Origin: Gemmatimonadaceae bacterium
Lineage (GTDB): Bacteria; Gemmatimonadota; Gemmatimonadetes; Gemmatimonadales; Gemmatimonadaceae
Direction of reading: 5' to 3'
Length of the DNA: 7,403 nt
Assembly (NCBI GenBank): GCA_025356185.1
Contig: JANXUN010000416.1
Location: 1-7,403, forward strand
Below are positions 1 through 6,711 of this stretch, piece after piece. The notes beneath the pieces were generated by a model. The model was not told the DNA's origin. It saw only the letters and a program-made list of their open reading frames with translations, and ran no database searches. Position 1 is the stretch's first letter. The number at the start of each line of letters is the position of its first letter. A program made the position numbers and the translations under genes.

Positions 1-2283
1 AAGCGTGGCGTCGGCGTGTGGGTGACGCCCATCGGATCGCGCATGACGGTTCCCATGGCCGACCAAGTTGACGGCGACATGGTGAGCGCTGTGAGCATTC
101 CGTACTTCCCAGGGCGCGAGTCACTGTGGTTGCCGTCGTCAAACTTTGGCATGGTGAAGACGGACGTCGACGAACGCGACATGATCCATCCGCTCGCGCG
201 CGGCGCTGAATACTACTATCGCTATGAAACCGGCGACTCGGTCGACATTAAGATCGAAGGTGGGCGCGTCATTCACATTCGCGAACTGCGCATCACCGCG
301 CGTCGTCCCGACTGGAAATTGTTTGTGGGCTCGTTCTGGTTTGACCGCGATGGCGGGCAGCTTGTGCGCGCGGCCTATCGCATGTCCGTCGAATTCGACA
401 TCTGGGACGTGGCGTCGAAAGAAAACAAACTCAGCGTGCAGGAGAATAAAGAAACGCTCGTTGTGCGCGATTCGATCGCGCGTGAGCGGTTGCCACACGA
501 TTTGTATATGAAAGACTCCGCGTCTCGTGCGCGGCTCGCAGAAGCGCGTGCGCGCAATAACAAGAACAGCAACGACGACGATGTACCGGCGTGGGTGTCG
601 GCGACGATGCGCCCGGCACATGCAAAGCTCGACGGCATCACTGTCGAATACGGTTTGTATCAAGGCCGCTTTTGGCTGCCGCGCATGAACAGCGCGACCG
701 CGTCCGCGCAGATGGGATTCATGCGCGCGCCCTTTACCATGGAAGAGAAGTACACCTACGAAGATGTGAACGGCGATTTCTATTTAGCGCCGGTTCCACA
801 GCCACCGACCCCGGCCGCCCGAGCGCTGGTTGCCGCCGCCGAACAGGCGGCGGTGAATGGGGCCGCCGAACAGGCGGCGGTGAATGCGGCCGCCGAAAAG
901 GTGGCGCGCGACGCCACCAGTTCTGACAACGAGCGTCGCAACGTGAACATCTCCGTCGGTGGGGGCAGCGGCAACACCAGTAGTGCCGTCCCACGGCGTG
1001 CCAGCGCGGACAGCGCACGCATCGCGCGTGGCGACACGGGAATCATGCGCCGACTTTCGATGTCGCAACGCGCGCAGTGCAGCAAAGATTCGGTGTATAC
1101 GCGCATGGAATCGCGTTATGAAGGTGCGCTGCGTATTGCGTACGCCATGCCGTGTGACCCAGCCAAGTTGGCGACATCGGCGGTGTTGCCACCGGCCTAT
1201 GCCAGCGACGAAGAACTCTTTGACATCAAGAGCCGCGATGAACTGCTGGCGTCGCTCGACATGGGACTGCAACCCGCGTTCGCACCGCAAAAACCAACGA
1301 TTCGTACCGGCGCCGATCTGTGGCGCTACAATCGCGTTGAAGGATTGTCACTGGGGGTACTAGCGACGGAAGTTCTCGGCGCTGGTTACACGCTCTCTGC
1401 GGTTGGTCGTATTGGACATGCCGACAAGCATGTGAACGGTGAATTGTCGCTGGCGCGTACGAACAGCCTGCGCACGGTCACCGCTACAATCTTTCATCGA
1501 CTGGTGGCCAGCAATCCCGAGTGGAGCGGTGCGCTCACGCTTGGACCTTCGTTGCCGGCACTGCTGTATGGACGCGATGAAGGGTTCTACTATCGCGCGT
1601 TTGGAGCAGAGCTCGGCGAAAAGCGCGAGCAGCGTCACGGCTCGCTGGAATACAAACTCTTTGTCGAACACGAATGGACGGCGGCCGACTCAAACGTGGT
1701 CAACACGTTCTCACTGGCCAAAGTATTCGCGAACCACCGATTTCAGCGCAACATCTTGTCGGAGCCAGTCTCGCTCACGGGCGTGAACGCGGCATGGATG
1801 CACGCGTACGGCAACGATCCGCAGGGCTTTCGCTTACTGACAATTGGTCGCATGGAAGCAGCGACCGGAACCTTCGAATACGCGCGAGCGTCGCTCGAAG
1901 GCATCGTGACGCGACCCATTGGCGTGGTGGCGGCGGCACTGACCGGCAGTATCGGTAATTCGCTTGGACGGTTACCCGTGCAAAAACTGTGGTACATGGG
2001 TGGACTGCGCACAGTGCGCGGTCAGATTGCAGGAACGCAGTCCGGTGATGCGTACTGGTTGACGCGCGCGGAAGTCGGCACGCGCAGCGGAGGGTTTCGT
2101 CCGGTGTTGTTTTTTGATGTCGGCTGGGCGGGCAAGCGCACGGAGTTCAGTAAAATTCAACCGATGCGTGGCGTGGGCGTCGGAATGGGATTCTTGGATG
2201 GACTGTTTCGGATCGATCTCTCGCACGGGTTGTATCCGAGCAAGAGATGGCGGACGGATATTTATCTGGAAGCGCCGCTGTAA
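1..2283 (+). CDS. Large outer-membrane beta-barrel protein, 5' end outside the window
   Basis: The frame is open from base 1, so the gene almost certainly begins upstream; the first possible internal start is a GTG at 16, and residues are numbered from there (755 residues to TAA at 2281-2283). Residues about 60-130 form a soluble beta-rich region with the stretch LFVGSFWFDRDGGQLVRAAY (about 102-121). This resembles the lipoprotein-carrier-like or DUF5686-like domains that precede barrels in some outer-membrane proteins. Residues about 265-345 are a low-complexity Ala/Ser/Gly linker with a 9-residue tandem repeat. From about 435 (YNRVEGLSLG) the sequence alternates like membrane strands. Near the end it has MGGLRTVRG (about 660-668) and GVGVGMGFLDGLFRIDLSHG, which are typical of the surface-antigen/Omp85-like barrel fold. 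Location in the outer membrane is inferred. The signal peptide would lie outside the window. The substrate or partner is unknown. It converges with the gltB remnant on the opposite strand. Confidence 0.8.
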   Translation, partial: KRGVGVWVTPIGSRMTVPMADQVDGDMVSAVSIPYFPGRESLWLPSSNFGMVKTDVDERDMIHPLARGAEYYYRYETGDSVDIKIEGGRVIHIRELRITARRPDWKLFVGSFWFDRDGGQLVRAAYRMSVEFDIWDVASKENKLSVQENKETLVVRDSIARERLPHDLYMKDSASRARLAEARARNNKNSNDDDVPAWVSATMRPAHAKLDGITVEYGLYQGRFWLPRMNSATASAQMGFMRAPFTMEEKYTYEDVNGDFYLAPVPQPPTPAARALVAAAEQAAVNGAAEQAAVNAAAEKVARDATSSDNERRNVNISVGGGSGNTSSAVPRRASADSARIARGDTGIMRRLSMSQRAQCSKDSVYTRMESRYEGALRIAYAMPCDPAKLATSAVLPPAYASDEELFDIKSRDELLASLDMGLQPAFAPQKPTIRTGADLWRYNRVEGLSLGVLATEVLGAGYTLSAVGRIGHADKHVNGELSLARTNSLRTVTATIFHRLVASNPEWSGALTLGPSLPALLYGRDEGFYYRAFGAELGEKREQRHGSLEYKLFVEHEWTAADSNVVNTFSLAKVFANHRFQRNILSEPVSLTGVNAAWMHAYGNDPQGFRLLTIGRMEAATGTFEYARASLEGIVTRPIGVVAAALTGSIGNSLGRLPVQKLWYMGGLRTVRGQIAGTQSGDAYWLTRAEVGTRSGGFRPVLFFDVGWAGKRTEFSKIQPMRGVGVGMGFLDGLFRIDLSHGLYPSKRWRTDIYLEAPL
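835..915 (+). repeat. 27-bp in-frame tandem repeat, about 2.4 copies
   Basis: Bases 835-861 and 862-888 are 27-base copies differing at a single base. They encode AAEQAAVNG and AAEQAAVNA. A third, diverged unit at 889-915 encodes AAEKVARDA, sharing the first nine bases and then drifting. The period is a multiple of three, so copy-number change would keep the frame. The repeat sits in the low-complexity linker between the soluble part and the barrel of the outer-membrane protein, where length change should be tolerated. It could form a short Ala-rich helix. Confidence 0.9.
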
Positions 2284-2309
2284 GCGTTCTCAGCTTCACT
2301 GCGCCGCGA

Positions 2310-2693
2310 TCATTGCTCTCGGTAGTGCCGACGCCAGCCCTGGTCGAGTGCGAAGGCGCTGGCCGTCGCTTTCGGCTCAACGGGGAGAAAGCACATGCCG
2401 ACGGCGATGGTCGCGTCGGCCGCAACGTGAATGCCCAAGCGCGAGGCCGCGAGCACGAGAAAGCGTCGCGGAATTTGCGTCAGCAGACCAGCGCCGTCTG
2501 CGCTGCTATCCGTTGCCGACGCCCCGCGATGGGCGAGACGTGCGGTCGCGGCCAGCGCGAGCTGCACCACTTCGTGCGTACGCTCACCGCTCTGTCGGGC
2601 AATAAATCCCACGCCGCACGCGTCGCGTGGAGCGTAGGGGGCGCCGGTGGTGGTGTCGTCCAGCGTGCCGCGTCGGTCGGTACCAGCTCTCAT
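2310..2693 (-). pseudogene. gltB: Truncated gltB remnant: N-terminus of glutamate synthase large subunit
   Basis: The reading frame of 127 codons starts at ATG 2693-2691 and stops at TGA 2312-2310. Residues 18-113 match the start of GltB. They include the APYAPRDACGVGFIA segment with the expected catalytic Cys (Cys26, exposed after propeptide removal in the family), then THEVVQLALAA, LAHRGAS (53-59), DGAGLLTQIPRRF (66-78) and IAVGMCFLP. After about residue 113 the similarity ends, and a short unrelated tail leads to the stop. Full GltB is about 1,500 residues. The rest of the amidotransferase domain and the whole synthase and FMN domains are therefore missing, and no continuation is visible in other frames before the neighbouring outer-membrane gene. 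The surviving part has no internal stop or frameshift, which suggests a fairly recent deletion or rearrangement. The product could not make glutamate. A small expressed fragment cannot be excluded, because the start and ribosome binding site look intact. Confidence 0.8.
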
Positions 2694-2695
2694 CG

Positions 2696-2704
2696 CCTCT
2701 CCCT
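2696..2704 (-). promoter_or_regulatory. Ribosome binding site of the gltB remnant
   Basis: On the minus strand AGGGAGAGG lies two bases before the ATG at 2693, with its GGGAG core five bases from the start. This is a strong Shine-Dalgarno match. It supports 2693 as the authentic gltB start and shows that the 5' end of the gene, including its translation signal, survived the truncation. Confidence 0.65.
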
Positions 2705-2719
2705 GAGCGGTGGATAATC

Positions 2720-2736
2720 ATGCAGTTACATTGCAT
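2720..2736. promoter_or_regulatory. AT-rich inverted repeat upstream of the gltB remnant (possible operator)
   Basis: ATGCA at 2720-2724 and TGCAT at 2732-2736 are perfect inverted half-sites separated by seven bases. They lie in an AT-rich patch (about 2713-2742) that stands out from the GC-rich surroundings. The site is 27 to 43 bases before the gltB remnant start, where a promoter or repressor site would be expected. I could not find a clean -35/-10 pair, and no regulator is identifiable. The call rests on symmetry, base composition and position only. Confidence 0.35.
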
Positions 2737-2811
2737 AATTTCCCAAACCGAGGATTCGCGCAAATGGGGCGAGCGATCGCTTCGGAGATTCGGTGGCTAC
2801 GCTGTAAGCTC

Positions 2812-2974
2812 GAAACTGGGGCAGGTAAGAACTGGCAACTGGCAACTCAACCCTCGAAACTGTGAACTTTGGTTGAACTCTTCCGGCATCGCGTCAAGAT
2901 GCTGGCCAGTTCACCAAAGTTCACTGTTTCGAGGGTTCAGTTATCAGCCACCAGTTCTTACCAGCACCAGTTGC
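2812..2974. repeat. Large imperfect inverted repeat able to form a hairpin of about 160 bases
   Basis: Pairings found by eye are: 2824-2835 with 2951-2962 (12 of 12); 2836-2848 with 2938-2950 (about 8 of 13 with one G-U); 2849-2860 with 2926-2937 (12 of 12); one T-T mismatch; 2862-2873 with 2913-2924 (12 of 12); a one-base bulge; and 2875-2879 with 2908-2912. An apical stem of 2883-2889 with 2899-2905 closes a nine-base loop. Outside these, 2812-2823 and 2963-2974 still match at about 9 of 12. The element lies about 20 bases after the stop of the phzF-family gene. It has no T-run, so a simple intrinsic terminator is unlikely. A dispersed palindromic element, small MITE-like repeat or structured RNA are the alternatives. 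Confidence 0.85.
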
Positions 2975-2988
2975 CAGTGACCAGCACG
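2938..2988. repeat. Degenerate heptamer repeat (CAGNNNN)
   Basis: CAG occurs at 2938, 2945, 2952, 2962, 2968, 2975 and 2982. Most spacings are exactly seven bases, and one irregular step of ten is followed by one of six. The complementary arm carries the same unit on the other strand, with CTG at 2832 and 2839 and a decayed copy (CTC) at 2846. This run forms part of the right arm of the large hairpin and spills beyond it toward the phzF-family stop codon. It is noncoding; the frames open across it give no recognisable protein. Confidence 0.65.
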
Positions 2989-2993
2989 CCGGC

Positions 2994-3932
2994 TCAGCGC
3001 AGCGTCATGTGCCCATCATTTATGAGCACCGTCGACCCACCCACGCGGATCGCATCAATCACGCCGTTGTGCTTTGACGCTTCGATCGAGAGCCGACTCG
3101 CGCGTCCCATCTCGACGCCTTGCGCCACTTCCCACGTCAACACCCCATCGCGCGGCGTACGTGCTGCGAGATAGCCTGCTAAGCACGCGTTCGCCGATCC
3201 TGTCGCTGGATCTTCAGGCACTGCCGCACCAGGAAGAAACGATCGTGAACGAATGTCTACGCCGTGCACGTGCAACGGTGCCGCATCGTCATTCACACCA
3301 TTCGTCATCGCAAAGACAAAGGGCCACGAGCCCCACTGACCTTTTACATGTCGTTCCCACGATTCCATGCGGACGCGTGCGCGCGCAACAGCATTTACCG
3401 ATGCAAGCGGCACCATCAACCACGGAATGCCACAACTCACCGCACTCGGGCTGTGCGCGCCGCCGATAAAGTCGCTCGGCGCAAGCGACAGCACTTCGGC
3501 CAGCTGTTCGATCGTCGGCGTGATCGTCCGCTCATCGGGCAACTGCGCGGTGGTCAGCTGTGCATCCACCGGTACTCCATCTTTCAATCGCACCCGCACG
3601 GCAACCGGCCCAACCCCTTCGCCAAGTACGACGGTGACTTCATCACCGTGCGCTGGCACCTCGCCAAGCGCGACAAGCGCGTGCGCGGTGCCAACCGTAG
3701 GATGTCCCGCAAACGGCAGTTCTTCTTCGGGCGTAAAAATGCGCACGCGACGCGTGTGCGATGCATCGGTCGCAGGAAAAACGAACGCGGTCTCGGAGTA
3801 GTTAAACTCACGCGTGATTGCTTGCAGCGTTTCCGTTGGTAAACCATCTGCGCCAAACACGACAGCAAGCGGATTGCCGGTGAATGGCGCAGTGGTAAAT
3901 ACGTCTGCGGTGACGTAGTGAAGCGTGCGCAC
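2994..3932 (-). CDS. PhzF-family isomerase-like protein
   Basis: The protein has 312 residues, normal for the PhzF/YddE family, which shares the two-lobed diaminopimelate epimerase fold. Early features are DVFTTAPFTGNPLAVV (10-25) and NYSETAFV (44-51), with Glu47 at the place of the catalytic Glu in PhzF. They are followed by FTPEEELPFAGHPTVG (66-81). In the second lobe EDPATGSANACLAGYL has its Asp at about 241, as in the family. The GTG at 3932 is chosen because GGAG lies eight bases upstream and the next residues begin the family's usual N-terminus. A longer frame opening at 4016 would only add antisense-like overlap with pruA. The start is five bases after the pruA stop, so translation is probably coupled. 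The family includes phenazine-pathway isomerases but most members have no known substrate, and no phenazine genes are visible here. It is probably a cytosolic enzyme of small-molecule metabolism. Confidence 0.9.
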   Translation of the reverse strand: MRTLHYVTADVFTTAPFTGNPLAVVFGADGLPTETLQAITREFNYSETAFVFPATDASHTRRVRIFTPEEELPFAGHPTVGTAHALVALGEVPAHGDEVTVVLGEGVGPVAVRVRLKDGVPVDAQLTTAQLPDERTITPTIEQLAEVLSLAPSDFIGGAHSPSAVSCGIPWLMVPLASVNAVARARVRMESWERHVKGQWGSWPFVFAMTNGVNDDAAPLHVHGVDIRSRSFLPGAAVPEDPATGSANACLAGYLAARTPRDGVLTWEVAQGVEMGRASRLSIEASKHNGVIDAIRVGGSTVLINDGHMTLR

Positions 3933-3937
3933 GCTGA

Positions 3938-5575
3938 TTACTCCGCTCCCAAAAACGGATAGTGCCACGCAAGCGGGCTTGAAAACGTTTCCTTGATCGT
4001 GCGTGCGCTGGTCCAACGCATGAGGTTCATTTTGGAACCGGCTTTGTCGTTCGTGCCCGACCCACGCGCACCACCAAACGGCTGCTGACCAACGACCGCA
4101 CCTGTTGGTTTGTCGTTGATATAGAAATTGCCAGCCGACTGACGAAGCGCGGCGTTGGCTTCGCGCACCGCCATGCGATCACGCGCAAAGACGGCGCCCG
4201 TAAGTGCGTAGGGCGATGTCGCATCGACCGTCTTGAGAATGTCGCTGTAGTGATCGTCGTCGTACGGATGCACGGTCATCACCGGGCCAAAGATTTCTTC
4301 GCACAACATGCGATGCGCAGGATCGTTGGTCTCGACAATCGTCGGCTCGATGAACCACCCCTTTGACCCATCGTAGCCACCGCCAGCGACAATCATTGCG
4401 GATTTTTTTGCATCATCCAAATACCCACTGATGCGATCAAACGCTTTTTTGTCGATTACCGCAGCGACAAAGTTGCCGAAGTCGCGCACGTCACCCTGTT
4501 TCATCTCTTTCATCATCGCGATGCAGCGCGACTTCACATCGGGCCACATGGACTTGGGCACGTACGCGCGGCTCGCAGCCGAACACTTTTGCCCCTGGTA
4601 CTCAAACGCGCCGCGCACAATGCCCACGGCCAGCGCCTGAGGATCTGCGCTCTTATGCGCGACAATAAAGTCTTTGCCGCCTGTTTCGCCGACGATGCGT
4701 GGATACGAGCGATAGCGGCCCATGTTCTTGCCGATCGTCGACCACATGCTGTTGAACACGCCGGTCGATCCCGTAAAGTGCACGCCAGCCAAATCCTTGT
4801 GCGTCAGTGCGACGTCGGAAATAGTGCTCGCATCGCCCGGCACAAAGTTGATGACGCCTGGCGGCAATCCCGCTTCTTCAAGGAGCTGCATGATGTACCA
4901 TGCCGAGAGCATCGCTGTCGCGCCCGGCTTCCACAGCACGGTGTTCCCCATCAGCGCCGGCGCCGTAGGCAAATTGCCGCCGATCGCGGTGAAGTTGAAC
5001 GGCGTCACCGCATACACGAAGCCTTCGAGCGGCCGATACTCGAGCTGGTTCCACATCGAGTGGTCTGACAGCGGTTGCTCCGCGTATAACTCCTGCGCGA
5101 ACTGCACGTTAAAGCGCCAGAAATCGATCAGTTCAGCCGCGGCGTCAATTTCCGCCTGATGGACGGTCTTCGCTTGTCCCAACATCGTTGCGGCAAGCAG
5201 CGTGTCACGCCACGTCGTGGTGAGCAGCTCGGCCGCTCGCAAAAACACGGCTGCGCGATCTTCCCAGCGCCAGCTTGACCATTCTTTGTGCGCGATCGCG
5301 CACGCATCGATCGCTTGCTGCACCAGCGCGGGCGTCGCCTTGTGAAACGTCGCAAGCACATGCCGATGATCGCACGGCATGGTCACCGTTCCAACGTCAC
5401 CGGTGTGAATGCGCATTCCGCCGATCACAATCGGAATCTCGACCCGCTCGGCTTCCATTGCCGCGATACGGCGCTTGAGCGACGCGCGTTCGGGGGAGTG
5501 GGGCGCATACGAGCGCACCGGCTCGTTAACGGCAGACGGTACGCGACGGGTACCGTCAAACGCGGCGAAAGACAT
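3938..5575 (-). CDS. pruA: Delta-1-pyrroline-5-carboxylate (L-glutamate gamma-semialdehyde) dehydrogenase
   Basis: This enzyme oxidises L-glutamate gamma-semialdehyde, which is in equilibrium with pyrroline-5-carboxylate, to L-glutamate using NAD+. It is the last step of proline catabolism and also serves arginine/ornithine breakdown. The protein has 545 residues, the size of the free-standing ALDH4A1-like form rather than a PutA domain. The N-terminus carries NEPVRSYAPHSPERASLK (17-34), characteristic of this subfamily. Aldehyde dehydrogenase motifs follow: TPFNF (191-195, catalytic Asn194), LWKPGA (214-219), FTGST (267-271), GETGGKDF (296-303, general-base Glu297) and GQKCSAASR (328-336, nucleophile Cys331). 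Near the end are EEIFGPV and PFGGARGSGTNDKAGS. The ATG at 5575 is preceded by TTGGAG at seven bases. It is the first gene of a two-gene operon with the phzF-family gene. No proline dehydrogenase gene lies within the window. Confidence 0.95.
   Translation of the reverse strand: MSFAAFDGTRRVPSAVNEPVRSYAPHSPERASLKRRIAAMEAERVEIPIVIGGMRIHTGDVGTVTMPCDHRHVLATFHKATPALVQQAIDACAIAHKEWSSWRWEDRAAVFLRAAELLTTTWRDTLLAATMLGQAKTVHQAEIDAAAELIDFWRFNVQFAQELYAEQPLSDHSMWNQLEYRPLEGFVYAVTPFNFTAIGGNLPTAPALMGNTVLWKPGATAMLSAWYIMQLLEEAGLPPGVINFVPGDASTISDVALTHKDLAGVHFTGSTGVFNSMWSTIGKNMGRYRSYPRIVGETGGKDFIVAHKSADPQALAVGIVRGAFEYQGQKCSAASRAYVPKSMWPDVKSRCIAMMKEMKQGDVRDFGNFVAAVIDKKAFDRISGYLDDAKKSAMIVAGGGYDGSKGWFIEPTIVETNDPAHRMLCEEIFGPVMTVHPYDDDHYSDILKTVDATSPYALTGAVFARDRMAVREANAALRQSAGNFYINDKPTGAVVGQQPFGGARGSGTNDKAGSKMNLMRWTSARTIKETFSSPLAWHYPFLGAE
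3941..3946 (-). promoter_or_regulatory. Ribosome binding site of the phzF-family gene, inside the pruA 3' end
   Basis: On the minus strand GCGGAG immediately precedes the pruA TAA (3940-3938), and its GGAG core is eight bases from the GTG start at 3932. The Shine-Dalgarno is therefore contained in the last pruA codons. This fits translational coupling and decides the downstream GTG as start. Confidence 0.6.
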
Positions 5576-5663
5576 CAGCAAGCTCCAAGTATTTGAGGAA
5601 TAAGTTCGACGGCGGACTCGCGTCGGACGAGCGTAAGCTAGCGCGGTGTAGTAGCCTTCGCGT
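5576..5663. promoter_or_regulatory. Divergent spacer between pruA and the lipoprotein gene
   Basis: This 88-base gap must hold the 5' signals of the pruA operon (leftward) and probably of the lipoprotein gene (rightward). The pruA Shine-Dalgarno is at 5583-5588 (TTGGAG on the minus strand). The most AT-rich part (about 5587-5604) is where a leftward -10 element could lie, but I see no good -35/-10 pair for either direction. Nor do I see a clear operator palindrome. Confidence 0.4.
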
Positions 5664-6695
5664 ATGGCCGAATTCTTCCGCGTCTTTGGTACGCGTCGCG
5701 CGTGTGTCGTGGGTCTGGCACTGACCTTCGCGGCGTGCGACAAGCCGAACGCCGTATGGCTGGATTCCGAGGCGACGGCCACGGGCGCGCCCTCACCGCT
5801 CGCGCATCCTCCCGTCGTTCCGCTCGACACCACCCTGCAAGATGGGACGCCGCAAGCGGAGTTTCTGCTTGTGCAGGATCTGATGCGCGAAGCGGGGGCA
5901 AACACGATGCTCGCGGGCGCACTGATCGCGATGCCGGCAGCGAACGACAGCGTGCCGAATGCCGTAGTTGCGCCGATGGCACCGATGACTACGGCGCCCG
6001 ACAGCGCGCTCGGCGCCGACGATGCGCCGCGAGATGCGCAGCGGTGCGCACGGTCGCTACGTGTGGCGCTGTCGCCAGGACGTGGTCGCGTTGCGGTGTG
6101 GTGGTCGCATCGCCAGCGCAATCGTGTTTGGCTGGTGGCGGCGTGGCGCGATACGAGCGTTGCGCAGGGCACCTTGGGCGCGTGGCGCGGACCGATCATC
6201 GTTGATTCGCTTGACCAAGGTCCTGACGGCGCGCGCGCGGCGGAGTATGGTGCCGCCGGCTGCGCGCGCCCTGCGCCGAGCGTGGTGGTGGATGATATGC
6301 TGGGGTACGTGCATGTCGCGTATTCGATGGTTGGTCCCGAAGGACCCGGCGTTTTTTACGCGCACCAGATGGATCCGCGTGCAGGCTTTGAAACGCCGAG
6401 CGCAATCATTTACGGAGAGCGGATGGGGGCAGCGCGAGTCGCCGCGTCAGGGAACCTGATTGCGGTCGCGTACGAAGATCCCAACAGCGCGAGTGCAAAG
6501 CCACGCGTCGCGATAGCCGTCTCGCGCAGCGCCGGTCACCTGTTTGACGCTCGATTGATCGCGAGCGGTACCACGACGATCGCGCACGATCCGTACGTGG
6601 TGGTTCGTGGCCGTGCGATTGTGACTGGGTGGAGCGAGATGCCGGCGGGCGCGGGCGAGCCGATGTTTCGCATGCGCAGGGCCATTGTGAAATAG
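5664..6695 (+). CDS. Probable lipoprotein with sialidase-like (BNR-like) repeats
   Basis: The protein has 343 residues. The N-terminus has Arg11-Arg12, a hydrophobic stretch (13-24) and AAC with Cys25, like a lipoprotein signal. Phe at -3 is less usual than Leu or Val, so ordinary secretion is possible. Residues 26-125 are Pro/Ala/Met-rich and look disordered. From about 130 the sequence shows repeated beta-propeller-like units: RVAVWWSHRQRNRVWLVAAW; then SVVVDDMLGYVHVAYSMVG followed by GVFYAHQMD; then NLIAVAYEDPNSAS with VAIAVSRSAGHLFDARLIAS. The alternation of an apparent visible-fact strand, a polar turn and S-x-x-G-x-x-F resembles BNR/sialidase blades, but no catalytic sialidase residues can be assigned. 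An in-frame TAG at 5652 limits the start to 5664; the Shine-Dalgarno is weak. The role is unknown; an envelope-exposed binding or structural protein is an inference. Confidence 0.75.
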   Translation: MAEFFRVFGTRRACVVGLALTFAACDKPNAVWLDSEATATGAPSPLAHPPVVPLDTTLQDGTPQAEFLLVQDLMREAGANTMLAGALIAMPAANDSVPNAVVAPMAPMTTAPDSALGADDAPRDAQRCARSLRVALSPGRGRVAVWWSHRQRNRVWLVAAWRDTSVAQGTLGAWRGPIIVDSLDQGPDGARAAEYGAAGCARPAPSVVVDDMLGYVHVAYSMVGPEGPGVFYAHQMDPRAGFETPSAIIYGERMGAARVAASGNLIAVAYEDPNSASAKPRVAIAVSRSAGHLFDARLIASGTTTIAHDPYVVVRGRAIVTGWSEMPAGAGEPMFRMRRAIVK

Positions 6696-6711
6696 GTACG
6701 TTGTCGCCGGT

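Noticed and set aside
734..1018. Arg/Pro-rich minus-strand open frames inside the outer-membrane protein gene
   Set aside because: They are antisense images of the GC-rich repeat and linker, with no start signals or known motifs.
2773..2780. GCGATCGC octamer like the cyanobacterial HIP1 palindrome
   Set aside because: A single GC-rich palindrome is expected by chance in this base composition, and the rest of the window does not look cyanobacterial.
2812..2974. The large hairpin as the rho-independent terminator of the pruA-phzF operon
   Set aside because: The position is plausible, but neither strand has a T-run after the stem, and it is much longer than an ordinary terminator. It is kept as a repeat instead.
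2627..3174. Plus-strand open frames of 101 and 117 codons across the spacer
   Set aside because: They run through the palindrome and repeats or antisense to the phzF-family gene, and show no recognisable protein pattern.
3933..4016. Longer 340-residue version of the PhzF-family protein starting at ATG 4016
   Set aside because: The extra 28 residues overlap the end of pruA in another frame, do not resemble the family N-terminus, and the GTG at 3932 has a well-placed ribosome binding site.
5576..6199. N-terminal extension of pruA by 208 codons
   Set aside because: It is antisense to the lipoprotein gene, low-complexity and Ser/Arg/Ala-rich, with no family similarity. The true start at 5575 has a Shine-Dalgarno and matches the ALDH4A1-type beginning.
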